DNA of 64,000 bases, from NCBI RefSeq assembly GCF_000768685.1, contig NZ_AVPK01000006.1, positions 1-64,000 on the forward strand. Reading direction: 5' to 3'. A program made the position numbers and the translations under genes. Positions 23,951 to 34,584 of the stretch are shown here, one piece after another. Each line of letters starts with the position of its first letter. Position 1 is the first letter of the stretch. Origin of the DNA: Knoellia subterranea KCTC 19937 (GTDB lineage Bacteria; Actinomycetota; Actinomycetes; Actinomycetales; Dermatophilaceae). The notes beneath the pieces were generated by a model, which saw only the letters and a program-made list of their open reading frames with translations, was not told the origin of the DNA and did not search any database.

Positions 23951-25330
23951 TCAGCGCGCAGCGGTGCCGCGCTTGACTGCGTCGAGCCGGCGCAGGGCCT
24001 CGCGCCGTTCCTCCGCGTGGTCGACGATCCGTGCCGGATAGCCACGGGCGTACCCATCTGCGTGCTCCCACGGCTGGTGCGCCGCCTTCCCCGCGAGGTG
24101 CGCGAGCTCGGGCACCCACTCCCGCACGTAGTCACCATCCGGGTCGAACTTCTCGCCCTGCGTCACGGGGTTGAAGACGCGGAAGTACGGCGAGGCATCC
24201 GTCCCCGTCCCCGCGACCCACTGCCACCCGTGGCTGTTCGACGCGATGTCGCCGTCGACGAGGTGGTCGAGGAAGTGCCTCGCGCCCACCGGCCACCACA
24301 CGTGCAGATCCTTGGTGAGGAAGCTCGCCGTGATCATGCGGACGCGGTTGTGCATCCACCCCGTCGCGAGCAGCTGGCGCATCCCGGCGTCGACGATGGG
24401 GTAGCCCGTCGTCCCGGCGCGCCACGCCTCGATCGCGTCAGCCGGCTCGTCGTATTCCATGCCAGCCAGCGCGTCACGCAGGTCGGTCCACGCGCTGGAA
24501 GGGTTGTGCCACAACACATCCGCATAGAACTCGCGCCACGCGAGCTCGTCGACGAACGTCTCCTTCCCCGTCCCGCGCCGGCTCGCGAGGTCGGCGAGGA
24601 GCGTGCGCGGGTGGATCGTTCCGAGTTTGAGGTGCGGGGAGAGTCGTGACGTCCCGTCCCTGCCCGGCAGGTCGCGATCCGTGGCGTATGCCGTGACGCC
24701 CGTTTCGAGGAACTCTCGCCACCGCGCGTGCGCGGCTTCCTCACCGGCGTCGGGGAGTGTGGGCAGGTCCGGTTGCGTCAGGGCGTCGCGCAGGGCACGG
24801 GTCGCGTCGGCGTCGTTGCGGGCGTGACGCAGCGGGAGGTCCCGGGGTCGTGGGGCCGGGTCGGGCCATCCGTGCTCCCGCCAGGCCCGGGCAAACGGGG
24901 TGAAGACCTTGTAGGGCGTACCGGTGCCGTTGACGACGAGACCGGGCCCGACGGCATACGGCGTCCCGGTCTCCAACCACGAAACTCCCTGTGCGGCAAG
25001 GGAATTGGCGATGTCTTCGTCACGTCGGCGCCCGAAGGGTGTCGTCTCGCGGGTGACGTGGACCGAGGTCGCCCCGAGCCGCTTGGCGAGTTCGGGGACG
25101 ACGATGCGCGAGTTGCCCCAGAGGAGGGTGAGGGCGTCGCCGTAGTCGCGCGCTGTCGCTTCGAGGGTTGCCGCCAGCCAGGCGCGGCGAACGGGCCCGG
25201 CGCTGGACCACAATGCGGGGTCGAGCACGTAGGCGACGACGAGGTCCCCGTCCGCAGCGTCACGCGCCGCAAGCAGGGCCGGGTGGTCGGCGCGACGGAG
25301 GTCGCGCCGCAGCCACAGGATCGACGTCAC
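23951..25330 (-). CDS. phrB: Deoxyribodipyrimidine photo-lyase
   Basis: The N-terminal DNA-photolyase domain (SILWLRRDLRRADHPALLAA) is followed by the FAD-binding domain with TSRLSPHLKLGTIHPRT, ELAWREFYADVLWHNP, and the signature TGYPIVDAGMRQLLATGWMHNRVRMITASFLTKDL...W. This class I CPD photolyase repairs cyclobutane pyrimidine dimers with blue light. Length (459 aa) and all core motifs are complete. It lies downstream of the YqeY gene, separated by a strong hairpin. Confidence 0.95.
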   Translation of the reverse strand: MTSILWLRRDLRRADHPALLAARDAADGDLVVAYVLDPALWSSAGPVRRAWLAATLEATARDYGDALTLLWGNSRIVVPELAKRLGATSVHVTRETTPFGRRRDEDIANSLAAQGVSWLETGTPYAVGPGLVVNGTGTPYKVFTPFARAWREHGWPDPAPRPRDLPLRHARNDADATRALRDALTQPDLPTLPDAGEEAAHARWREFLETGVTAYATDRDLPGRDGTSRLSPHLKLGTIHPRTLLADLASRRGTGKETFVDELAWREFYADVLWHNPSSAWTDLRDALAGMEYDEPADAIEAWRAGTTGYPIVDAGMRQLLATGWMHNRVRMITASFLTKDLHVWWPVGARHFLDHLVDGDIASNSHGWQWVAGTGTDASPYFRVFNPVTQGEKFDPDGDYVREWVPELAHLAGKAAHQPWEHADGYARGYPARIVDHAEERREALRRLDAVKRGTAAR

Positions 25331-25361
25331 CCCTCGATCCTGTCACCCACCCCCTGATGGG

Positions 25362-25410
25362 GAGTTGGTGCGGTGGGGCGCCTCGACTGATTGTGAGTTG
25401 GTGCGGTGGG
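25362..25410 (+). repeat. Two direct repeats GAGTTGGTGCGGTGGG, 33 bases apart
   Basis: Copies start at 25362 and 25395; a related GAGTTGGGACAGT starts at 25427, keeping the 32-33-base phase. The same phase occurs in the 15905-16068 cluster, whose units contain GTTGGGAC. Confidence 0.5.
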
Positions 25411-25417
25411 CGGTTGG

Positions 25418-25477
25418 ACTGAGGGTGAGTTGGGACAGTTGCTCGCTGCGCTCGCACTGTCCCAACTCACCCTCAGT
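25418..25477. terminator. 22-bp perfect stem after the YqeY gene
   Basis: Arms ACTGAGGGTGAGTTGGGACAG(T) at 25418-25439 and their exact complement at 25456-25477 enclose a 16-base loop. The right arm includes the YqeY stop. No T tract is seen, which is usual for actinomycete terminators. It separates yqeY from phrB. Confidence 0.6.
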
Positions 25478-25859
25478 CGAGGAAGCGCTCGAGGACGTCG
25501 GCCTCGTGGCGGAGGTCGGCGGCCCGGTCGGCACGGCCACCCGCCTCGATCTCGATGGCTGCCTCACGGCGTTCGGTGACCTCGGTGCGGAGGACCTCAT
25601 GGACGTCCTCGACGGTGAGCTCGCGGCGGGCGGCTTCGGTCGCGCCGAGGCCGACGACGGCTCCCGCGATGGGGGAGTCGCCGTCGGCGTGGGTCGCGGG
25701 CTGGTCCGGCACGGCCTCCGCGTTGTCGATCGCGCCGAGACCGGACCGGATGGCTGAGGCGGCAAGCCGGTCCCGGTCCTTCATGGCGGTCTTGAGGGCG
25801 CCGCGCATGGTGGTGCGGAGCTCAGAGACGGAGGGACGGGGGACGGGTTGGCCGGTCAT
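25473..25859 (-). CDS. GatB/YqeY-domain protein (128 aa)
   Basis: The N-terminal LRTTMRGALKTAMKDRDRLAASAIRSGLGAIDNAEAV is the standard opening of YqeY-like proteins, which share the tail domain of amidotransferase GatB. The helical C-terminus (AAIEIEAGGRADRAADLRHEADVLERFL) fits as well. The molecular role is not settled; it has been linked to tRNA-dependent amidation by homology only. The gene is bordered by strong hairpins on both sides, so it is probably a single transcription unit. Confidence 0.85.
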   Translation of the reverse strand: MTGQPVPRPSVSELRTTMRGALKTAMKDRDRLAASAIRSGLGAIDNAEAVPDQPATHADGDSPIAGAVVGLGATEAARRELTVEDVHEVLRTEVTERREAAIEIEAGGRADRAADLRHEADVLERFLD

Positions 25860-25931
25860 GTGGCCATTGTTGACCGGCGACCTGGCTCGCGTCGCGCGTG
25901 ATTCGGAGGAGTCGACTCACCTCGTGACCCG

Positions 25932-25977
25932 GAAACCGTGGATCGTCCCGGTTGCAACCGGGACGATCCACGATTTC
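25932..25977. terminator. Near-perfect 46-base hairpin downstream of copA
   Basis: CGTGGATCGTCCCGGTTG and its exact complement form an uninterrupted 36-base palindrome (25937-25972), extended by GAAA/TTTC past one mismatch. It lies after the copA stop (26009, minus strand) and before the next minus-strand gene. It is likely a terminator of the copper operon. Confidence 0.6.
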
Positions 25978-26008
25978 CGCGTCCCCTTGAGGCAGGGGAG
26001 GTCATGCG

Positions 26009-28265
<2,257 letters not shown>

Positions 28266-28282
<17 letters not shown>

Positions 28283-29270
28283 CGTGACCTCCTTCCGCGC
28301 CAGCAGTGGGACCCTCCGCCGTCACGGTGAACGCCGCCGTGCGGACGACGCCCTTGTGCTGGAAGTCGAGGTAGAAGTGGTAGGTGCCGGGGCTCGGCAC
28401 GGTCGTCCCGAAAGTGATCCCCGGACCGGGCTTCGTCGTCCCGTCGCCGGGATGACCCTCGGGGTGGACGTGCAGATAGGCGAGGTCGCCCTCACGCAGC
28501 GCCACGAGGTGCCCGTAGGCCCCGAGATAGGGATCGAGGTTGGTCACCGGCTGGCCGCCGCGGCTCACCGACAGGGTGAGCGCCGAGTCCTTGCCGGGGG
28601 TGAGGTCGCCCTGGAGGTTGACCGTGTAGCCGTCGACCTCGGCGGTGCGCAGGTCCGCGACGGGCGCCGCGGCCGGCGCAAAGGTCCCCGCCACCGAGAC
28701 GTCCGCACCGAGGGTGAGCGGCTCGGCACCCTTGGGTGCGGTGTCGGCGAAGAGCCGCCACGAACCCGGCGTCAGCGCCAGCGACGTCGACCACGTGCCG
28801 TCGATCGACATTTCGGGGTGCACGTGCTGGAAGCCGGAGAAGTCGCGGCGCACGGCGATGAGGTGGAGTTCCTTCTCGTGCTGCGGGACGTACTCCGTCA
28901 CCGGTGCACCGTCCGGCCCCTGGATGACGAACACGATGTGCGAGTTGCCCGCGGCGGAGTATTCGGTCTGCAGGAGCTGGAGGGAGTAGCCGTCCTGCGA
29001 CACCTGCAACCCGCCGGGAAGGTGGGCCGCATGCTCGCTCGGAGCACTGGAGCCCGTTGAGCCCGCGGAGCCGGTGGTGCCCGTCGGTGCCGGGGTGGTG
29101 GCACCGTGGCCGTGACCGTCGGACTGCTCAGAACCCGCGACCTCCTCGCCGACCGGCCCGAAAGCCCGACCCGCGAGAAGAGTGAGGCCGAAGACAGCCA
29201 CCAGGGCGGCGACGAAACCGGCCACCCGGACCGGTGTGCTGACGTTGGACAGGTCAGCCATGGGGTTCAC
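28266..29270 (-). CDS. Membrane-anchored, His-rich protein of the copper operon (334 aa)
   Basis: An N-terminal membrane segment ([19 protein letters not shown]) is followed by a His/Gly/Ser/Thr-rich stretch ([13 protein letters not shown]) and two beta-rich modules with [21 protein letters not shown] and [12 protein letters not shown], each with clustered His. The C-terminus is also His-rich (EGGHDDHAH). The His pairs in HVHP are plausible copper ligands outside the membrane. The gene overlaps copA by 17 bases and the copZ gene by four, so the operon link is strong. A role in periplasm-side copper binding or transfer is inferred. MADL at 29261 is an alternative start. Confidence 0.8.
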
Positions 29271-29473
29271 GCCAGGGCGTAGCCGGCTTCCTCGACGGCG
29301 GCGCGCACGGCGTCGTCCTCAAGGGCCTGGCTGCTCGTGACGGCGACGTTCCCGGTCGCGAGGTCGACCTCGACGGTCTCGACGCCGGCGATCTCGCTGA
29401 CCTCCTCGGTGACGGAGGCGACGCAGTGGCCGCAGGTCATGCCGGTGACGGTGAAGTTCTGGGTCGTGCTCAT
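29267..29473 (-). CDS. copZ: CopZ-like copper chaperone (68 aa)
   Basis: A single heavy-metal-associated domain: NFTVTGMTCGHCVASVTEEVSEIAGV carries the CxxC ligand pair and the chain ends in the canonical AAVEEAGY. It should pass Cu+ to the CopA N-terminal domain. Its stop overlaps the next gene by four bases. Confidence 0.93.
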   Translation of the reverse strand: MSTTQNFTVTGMTCGHCVASVTEEVSEIAGVETVEVDLATGNVAVTSSQALEDDAVRAAVEEAGYALA

Positions 29474-29495
29474 GGTGTTGCTCCTCTGTCGACTC

Positions 29496-29545
29496 GCCTT
29501 GTGTGCCTCACGCCACGCTCTGGCGTGGGCTCATACACACAAGGC
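29496..29545. terminator. Two-part hairpin between csoR and copZ
   Basis: GCCTTGTGTG (29496-29505) pairs with CACACAAGGC (29536-29545), and CACGCCA (29509-29515) pairs with TGGCGTG (29521-29527) around a 5-base loop. It lies between csoR and copZ, so it could partly terminate or stabilise the transcript. Confidence 0.5.
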
Positions 29546-29562
29546 AGGGGGTGGGTCAGGGG

Positions 29563-29871
29563 TCAGGACTTCACGAGGCGGGCGATGGCCTCGCTGGCTT
29601 CCTTGAGCTTGGCGTCGGCTTCGGGGCCACCCTTGCGGGCGGCGTCGGCGACGCAGTGGTTCATGTGCTCGTCGAGCAGGCCGAGGGCGACGGACTGGAG
29701 GGCCTTCGTCATCGCGGAGATCTGCGTGAGGATGTCGATGCAGTACTTCTCCTCATCGACCATCTTCTGGATGCCGCGTGCCTGACCCTCGATGCGACGC
29801 AGCCGCTTGAGGTAGTCGTCCTTGTGGCCGCTCGCGATGTAGGAGTGCTGGTGGCCGTCGTGCTCGCTCAT
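29563..29871 (-). CDS. csoR: CsoR-family copper-sensing repressor (102 aa)
   Basis: The helical bundle begins at DDYLKRLRRIEGQARGIQKMVDEEKYCIDILTQISAMTKALQSVALGLLDEHMNHCV. The metal-site residues Cys (EKYC), His (DEHMNH) and Cys (NHCV) form the x-C-H-C pattern of copper-responsive CsoR proteins. The start MSEHDGHQHS fits the coding pattern and lies just downstream of an operator-like palindrome. It represses the copper genes until Cu+ binds. Confidence 0.94.
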   Translation of the reverse strand: MSEHDGHQHSYIASGHKDDYLKRLRRIEGQARGIQKMVDEEKYCIDILTQISAMTKALQSVALGLLDEHMNHCVADAARKGGPEADAKLKEASEAIARLVKS

Positions 29872-29873
29872 GC

Positions 29874-29901
29874 CAGATACGATACCCCCCCAAGGTATCT
29901 G
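29874..29901. promoter_or_regulatory. CsoR-like operator
   Basis: GATACC(29881-29886)...GGTATC(29894-29899) flank a C-rich centre; an outer pair CAGATAC (29874-29880)/GTATCTG (29895-29901) nests around it. The pattern matches known CsoR operators (TACC-C/G tract-GGTA). It sits two bases from the csoR start codon. Confidence 0.7.
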
Positions 29902-29922
29902 ACGCAACCCCGGCTGGCCGTC

Positions 29923-30843
29923 TCAGTGGCGGCCGGAGCGATCCCGCGGGCGAAGGCGACCACCCGGCAGCTCGGGCGCGGACAGCCAGGTCAGCCGGCC
30001 GGCATACCCGTCGACCTCACCGAAGCGCTCCGCGCGCGACTGCCACTCCTCACGGAAGGCGACGATCTCGTCGTGGTCGCGACCGATGAAGTTCCACCAC
30101 ATGACGATCGACTCGTCGTAGGGCGTTCCACCGAGCAGCACTGCGCGAGTGGGAGATTCGGCCACGACGGTGAGTTCGGCCGGCCCTGCGTCGACGATCC
30201 CGAGGTCGCCGCGGTCGAGCGGCGTCCCCTCGAACGTCACCTTCCCGGTGTCGACCAACAACCCATGCTCGTATGCCGGGTTGCTCGCGAACGTCCACGT
30301 CGCACCTTCCGCGATGGTCACCTCCACCCCGATCAACTCTGTGCGAGTGGCGATCGGCGAGGTCTGCCCGGCGAGCGAACCGATGAACACGCGACCGTCG
30401 ACACCGTCGGCCAGCGACACGAGCGGCGCTGCGTGGTGCTGGAATTCGCGCTCAAGGTCGCGATCGGCCTCGGGCAGGACAACCCAGAGCTGGACGCCGT
30501 GGAGGGTGGTCGTCGCGGGCGTCGACACCTCGGAGTGGGCGATGCCGTGGCCGCTCGTCATGAGGTTGACCTCGCCCGGTCGGACCATCGCGTGCACGCC
30601 GCCGCTGTCGCGGTGCTCGACCTCGCCCTCGAAGAGCCAGCTCACCGTCTGCAGTCCGGTGTGTGGGTGCGGGGGCACATCCATGCCCCCGGTCGCATCG
30701 ACATCATCCGGACCGTAGTGGTCGACGAAGCACCACGCCCCGACGAACGAACGGTCACGGTGGGGCAATGTGCGGCGCACCGTCATGGACCGCGGCCCGC
30801 CGAGCGGCACCTCACGCGGGCCCAAAACCTGAACCTGGGTCAT
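29923..30843 (-). CDS. Pirin-family protein (306 aa)
   Basis: The N-terminal cupin has the pirin signature (MDVPPHPHTGLQTVSWLFEGEVEHRDS, with two metal-site His, and HGIAHSEVS) and a C-terminal second barrel. Pirins are Fe(II) proteins, some with quercetinase activity; substrate and partner are unknown here. Start MTQVQVLGP at 30843 was chosen because the upstream residues are unlike the family. Its start codon overlaps that of the divergent acetyltransferase. Confidence 0.9.
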   Translation of the reverse strand: MTQVQVLGPREVPLGGPRSMTVRRTLPHRDRSFVGAWCFVDHYGPDDVDATGGMDVPPHPHTGLQTVSWLFEGEVEHRDSGGVHAMVRPGEVNLMTSGHGIAHSEVSTPATTTLHGVQLWVVLPEADRDLEREFQHHAAPLVSLADGVDGRVFIGSLAGQTSPIATRTELIGVEVTIAEGATWTFASNPAYEHGLLVDTGKVTFEGTPLDRGDLGIVDAGPAELTVVAESPTRAVLLGGTPYDESIVMWWNFIGRDHDEIVAFREEWQSRAERFGEVDGYAGRLTWLSAPELPGGRLRPRDRSGRH

Positions 30844-31153
30844 GATGAACAGCATGGCCGACAACGCTGAGAACGTCATCGTGACGAACAACCCGGAGCT
30901 GCTGCGCTACGAGGCCCACCTCGGCGGTGACCTCGCCGGCTTCGCTGCCTACCGTCTCGACGGCGACCGCATCGTCTTCACCCACACCGAGGTCGACCCG
31001 GCGTTCGAGGGCAAGGGCATCGGTTCGTCACTCGCCCGCGGAGCCCTCGACGACGTGCGCGCGAACGGCGGCCTGACGGTGCTGCCGCTGTGCCCGTTCA
31101 TCAAGGGCTGGATCGCCAAGCACGAGGACTACCAGGACCTCCTCGCTCACTGA
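30842..31153 (+). CDS. Small GNAT-type N-acetyltransferase (103 aa)
   Basis: The short GNAT-like fold has LGGDLAGFAAYRL, HTEVDPAFEGKGIGSSLARGALDD (with the GKGIGS acetyl-CoA loop) and LTVLPLCPFIKGWIAKHEDY. This is the YjdJ/GNAT_2 type of about 95 residues. Target unknown. The start may be ATG 30854 (MADNAEN), since upstream codons overlap the divergent pirin start. Confidence 0.85.
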   Translation: MMNSMADNAENVIVTNNPELLRYEAHLGGDLAGFAAYRLDGDRIVFTHTEVDPAFEGKGIGSSLARGALDDVRANGGLTVLPLCPFIKGWIAKHEDYQDLLAH

Positions 31154-31167
31154 GCCCCCGCGCGCGA

Positions 31168-31695
31168 TCAGTCGCGGGGCGGGCCGGCGCCGCCGAGCGC
31201 CTTCTGGAACCATGCGACGTCGCGCCACTCACCGTGCTTCCACCCGATGCGCCGATACGTCCCGACCGGCTCGAACCCCATCGCCCGGTGCAGCGCGACG
31301 CTCGCGTCGTTGGGCAGCGTGACCCCTCCGCACGCCATGCGGAAGCCGAGCGCTTCGAGCCTGGCGAGCAACGCGGCATACAGGCTCCGCCCGAGCCCAC
31401 CACCGCGGGCGGCGACGTCGAGGTACACGCTCACTTCGCACGAATAGCGGTACGCCGCACGGGTTTTGAACGGTCCGCCGTACGCGTACCCGACCACCTC
31501 ACCATCGCGTTCCACGACGAGCCACGTATGCCGGACGCGCGCGTTGGCGATGCGTGTCGCCATCTCGTCGGCTCCCGGAGCGACCTCCTCGAACGTCGCG
31601 GTGGTGTGCTCGATGTAGTGCGCGTAGATCGCGGCGCAGGCCGGGCCATCGTCGGCCGTCGCTTCGCGGATCGTCACGTCGTTGGGCATTCCCAT
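31168..31695 (-). CDS. GNAT acetyltransferase of the phosphinothricin/methionine-sulfoximine type
   Basis: The sequence begins with VTIREATADDGPACAAIYAHYIEHTTATFEE, typical of the Pat/YwnH group. The acetyl-CoA loop is GGGLGRSLYAALL, and the final NDASVALHRAMGFEPVGTYRRIGWKHGEWRDVAWFQ block fits that group. It probably acetylates small amino-acid-like compounds; actual substrate unknown. Length 175 aa. It converges with the small GNAT gene across 14 bases. Confidence 0.87.
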   Translation of the reverse strand: MGMPNDVTIREATADDGPACAAIYAHYIEHTTATFEEVAPGADEMATRIANARVRHTWLVVERDGEVVGYAYGGPFKTRAAYRYSCEVSVYLDVAARGGGLGRSLYAALLARLEALGFRMACGGVTLPNDASVALHRAMGFEPVGTYRRIGWKHGEWRDVAWFQKALGGAGPPRD

Positions 31696-31854
31696 GCCAG
31701 ACAGTGTGCGCCTGACATCGTTGACGACAAGGACTCTTCGGTGGCGGCTACGCCGCGCAGGCGATGGCCGTCATTCGGGCTCTGGCGCGCTGACTCCGCG
31801 AGCCCGGCACGAACCTGCCCGCCGCGAGTTGCCGCTGATCCGCGTGGCCGCGCA

Positions 31855-32529
31855 TCACGCTCGACTGTGAACCATCGGCGGTTGCCCGGGAAGTTCGGCG
31901 AGCCAGTCCAGGACGGCAAGGACGCGCTGGTTGCCCTCGGGATCCCCGCCGATGCCGAGCTTGGTGAAGATCGACCGCATGTGTGCGTCGACGGTGCGGG
32001 ACGACACGATGAGATCTGCGGCGATGCCCTGGTTGCTTCGACCCGACGCAACCAGGCACAACACCTCCACCTCGCGGGAGGTCAGCGTGGCGAGCCGACC
32101 ACCCTCGCGGCGGACGTAGCCGGAGACGACGATGGGATCGATGATCGTCGCGCCTCCCGCCACCGCGTCGAGGCTCGCGAGGAAGTCGTTGGTGTCGAGG
32201 ACGCGGTCCTTGAGCAGGTAGCCGAACGACGCGACGCGACCGTCGGTCAACTGGGCGGCCAGTCCCGGATCCACGCGTTCGGTGAGCATCACCACGGCGA
32301 GGCGCGGGAACCTCCGGCGCAGGAAGAGCACCGCCCTCGCACCGTCGTCGGTGAAGGTCGGTGGCATCCGGATGTCGGCGATCAGCAGATCGGGGCGGTG
32401 GCGGTTCACCTCGTCCACGAGGACGTTGGCGTCGCCCACCTGGGCGACCACGTCGTGCCCGTTGTCCGTCAGAAGTCGAGTGACGCCGTCGCGGAGCAGG
32501 ACCTGGTCCTCCGCAATCACGACGCGCAC
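31855..32529 (-). CDS. NarL/FixJ-family response regulator
   Basis: A receiver domain (VVIAEDQVLLRDG, phospho-acceptor in LLIADIRMPPT, YLLKDRV) is followed by a LuxR HTH (LATLTSREVEVLCLVASGRSNQGIAADLIVSSRTVDAHMRSIFTKLGI). Length 224 aa. It overlaps the histidine-kinase gene by 13 bases, so the pair is co-transcribed from the kinase promoter. The tandem 13-mers at 34525-34550 upstream are candidate binding sites. Confidence 0.92.
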   Translation of the reverse strand: MRVVIAEDQVLLRDGVTRLLTDNGHDVVAQVGDANVLVDEVNRHRPDLLIADIRMPPTFTDDGARAVLFLRRRFPRLAVVMLTERVDPGLAAQLTDGRVASFGYLLKDRVLDTNDFLASLDAVAGGATIIDPIVVSGYVRREGGRLATLTSREVEVLCLVASGRSNQGIAADLIVSSRTVDAHMRSIFTKLGIGGDPEGNQRVLAVLDWLAELPGQPPMVHSRA

Positions 32530-34445
32530 GGCAGCACCGCCTCGACCACTGTGCCCGCCGGTTCGGCGTCTCGGACGACCAGAACTCCGCCGGCGGCGCC
32601 CACGCGTTCGGACAGCCCACGCAGACCCGAGCCGGCTCGCGGGTCGGCGCCGCCGCGACCGTTGTCCGAGACGGTGACCACGACCTGTTCGCCGCCCTGG
32701 GCGACGCGGACCGAGATCGTCTCCGCCGAGGCATGTTTGAGCGCGTTCGCGACGGCCTCGCTGATGACGAAGTACGCAGTGGCCTCGATGAGCGCCGGCA
32801 GTCGCTCGGCCGGCAGATCGAGGTCGACGACGCGCCCCACGGGCCTGAACAGGGCGGGCAGGGACCCGGCAAGACCCTGCTCGACGAGCAGGTGCGGCAA
32901 CTGTCCACCGGCGAGCGCTCGGACCTCGTCCACAGCGTCCCGGATACCGTTCACCGTCTCGTCGAGGAGCAGCCGCACCGCGGGGTCGTCAACAGTCGGC
33001 GCCGAAAGCCGCAACTGCAGGGCCAGCCCCACGAGCTTGCCCTGGAGGCCGTCGTGGAGGTCCTGACTGACCCGGCGGCGTTCGTCCTCCGCCGCGGCCT
33101 CGGTGCGCAGCGCGGCGTACGCAGCGCGTGCCTCCCACACCGCTCTCTCGAACACACCCTCACAGGGCCCCAGCAAGGCGAGGCGCCTGGCCGCGTCCGG
33201 GTGCGACGCGAGGGCGACCACCGAGGCAGCCCCGTCGTCCCGACGGGCCACGGTGACTGCCGAGCCCGACCCGCCGGACTCGTCCTGCGACGCGGTCGCA
33301 TCCCACACCTCGATGGCTCGGGCCGTGTCGATGGCGCGATCGGTGTCGACAGGGAAGCGGAGTTCGAGCCCGGGGTCGTCGAGCACCTTCCGCAGCACTC
33401 GCTGGGCGGCGTCGCGATGGCTGCCGTCGGCCGCTGCTCCGTCGCGCTGGAGCTCGTGCCTCAGCTCCGCGGCGGGGTCGACCAACCGCAGGATGGACGC
33501 ACGGAACCGCAACCAGGGAAGCCCCAGTCCGGCGGCCAGCCCCCCACCGATGAGCAGGGCCACACCCACGGAGAGGTCCAGATGCGTGGCCACCAACGCA
33601 GCCAAGGAGCCCAGCACTGCGGTGACGCCTGCCAACAACACCGTGAGGGTCAGGGCGACCGTGCGGCTGCGCAGCAGCAGAGAGTCCGCGGCGCCGACGG
33701 CGCCCAGTCCGTGCCATCCGCAGAGGAGGGTTCCCAGTGCGAAGCCGGTGAACAGCGCCGCGACCGTGACGCTGTCCTCCCCACCCGGGACCACGGCCGC
33801 ATACCCCAGTGTCTGGCACCAGACGATCAGGATGACGGGGAACATCGCCGCCAGGGCCGCCACGATGGCTCGTCGTCGTGTTTCACCGACGGTGCCGCGG
33901 ACGCCGATCCATGTGGCCACGGGGGCCAGGACGAACGAGGCAAGGAAGAGGACGGTGCCGGGCAGCAGGGTGCCCGGCACCCCCGCGACACTGAGGCCGG
34001 CGAGGGCGAAGCCCGCCACCGCGACGCCCCAGATCGCGATCAGCCACGGGCGCTTGCTCCGGCCGGTCGCTCGCGCGCTGGCCATGACGGGAATCACCTG
34101 GACCAGGGTCAGTGGCAAGGTGTGCCATGCCATGCCCATGGTGGTGACGAAGGGGCCAGCGACCTCGGCGACGGCGATGGCGAACAGGGTCGGGTAGGCG
34201 ATCACGGCGGCGCCGAGGATGCCGGTCGCCGTAGTGACGGCGCCGTCCACGCCCTTCGGCGTCCTCGCCGCGAGCAGTAGCAGCGCCAGGCCCGACCCGA
34301 CCACGAGGACCTCGACCCCCTGTGGGAGGGAGTCCTCGGTGCGCGGGATCCCGGCAGCGGCGACGGCCACGTATGCCGCTGTGCCCAACATCGAGGCGAG
34401 CGCCCACGCGGGGCGCGGCCGGACTCGCTCGGTTGCCGTGTGCAT
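32517..34445 (-). CDS. Membrane sensor histidine kinase, NarL-partner type (642 aa)
   Basis: Around ten membrane segments occupy residues 10-330, with no obvious extracellular ligand domain. The kinase part has HisKA_3 (RRRVSQDLHDGLQGKLVGL, phospho-acceptor His) and a HATPase (SEAVANALKHASAE, DNGRGG, GLRGLSERV). It probably senses membrane or envelope conditions and phosphorylates the adjacent response regulator. The start was set at ATG 34445. The divergent membrane-protein gene is a likely target. Confidence 0.9.
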   Translation of the reverse strand: MHTATERVRPRPAWALASMLGTAAYVAVAAAGIPRTEDSLPQGVEVLVVGSGLALLLLAARTPKGVDGAVTTATGILGAAVIAYPTLFAIAVAEVAGPFVTTMGMAWHTLPLTLVQVIPVMASARATGRSKRPWLIAIWGVAVAGFALAGLSVAGVPGTLLPGTVLFLASFVLAPVATWIGVRGTVGETRRRAIVAALAAMFPVILIVWCQTLGYAAVVPGGEDSVTVAALFTGFALGTLLCGWHGLGAVGAADSLLLRSRTVALTLTVLLAGVTAVLGSLAALVATHLDLSVGVALLIGGGLAAGLGLPWLRFRASILRLVDPAAELRHELQRDGAAADGSHRDAAQRVLRKVLDDPGLELRFPVDTDRAIDTARAIEVWDATASQDESGGSGSAVTVARRDDGAASVVALASHPDAARRLALLGPCEGVFERAVWEARAAYAALRTEAAAEDERRRVSQDLHDGLQGKLVGLALQLRLSAPTVDDPAVRLLLDETVNGIRDAVDEVRALAGGQLPHLLVEQGLAGSLPALFRPVGRVVDLDLPAERLPALIEATAYFVISEAVANALKHASAETISVRVAQGGEQVVVTVSDNGRGGADPRAGSGLRGLSERVGAAGGVLVVRDAEPAGTVVEAVLPCAS

Positions 34446-34524
34446 GAACCCATGGTCGGTCCAATCGATCACCGGGGGAATAGGCGAAATCGCCGATGTT
34501 TCGGGGGTCTCGCGACTCCTACTT

Positions 34525-34550
34525 TCGAGGCACTCACTCGAGGCACTCAC
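34525..34550. promoter_or_regulatory. Two tandem 13-mers TCGAGGCACTCAC upstream of divergent genes
   Basis: Exact copies at 34525-34537 and 34538-34550 lie between the kinase start and the membrane-protein start. A third partial TTCGAGACTCAC follows. Tandem sites of this kind are typical for response-regulator dimers; binding is inferred. Confidence 0.5.
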
Positions 34551-34584
34551 GTTCGAGACTCACCCCGAAGCAGGAAGGCAGGCC

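Noticed and set aside
32733-34280. Plus-strand frame opposite the histidine kinase
   Set aside because: Gln/Arg/Gly-rich shadow of the kinase gene with no recognisable fold.
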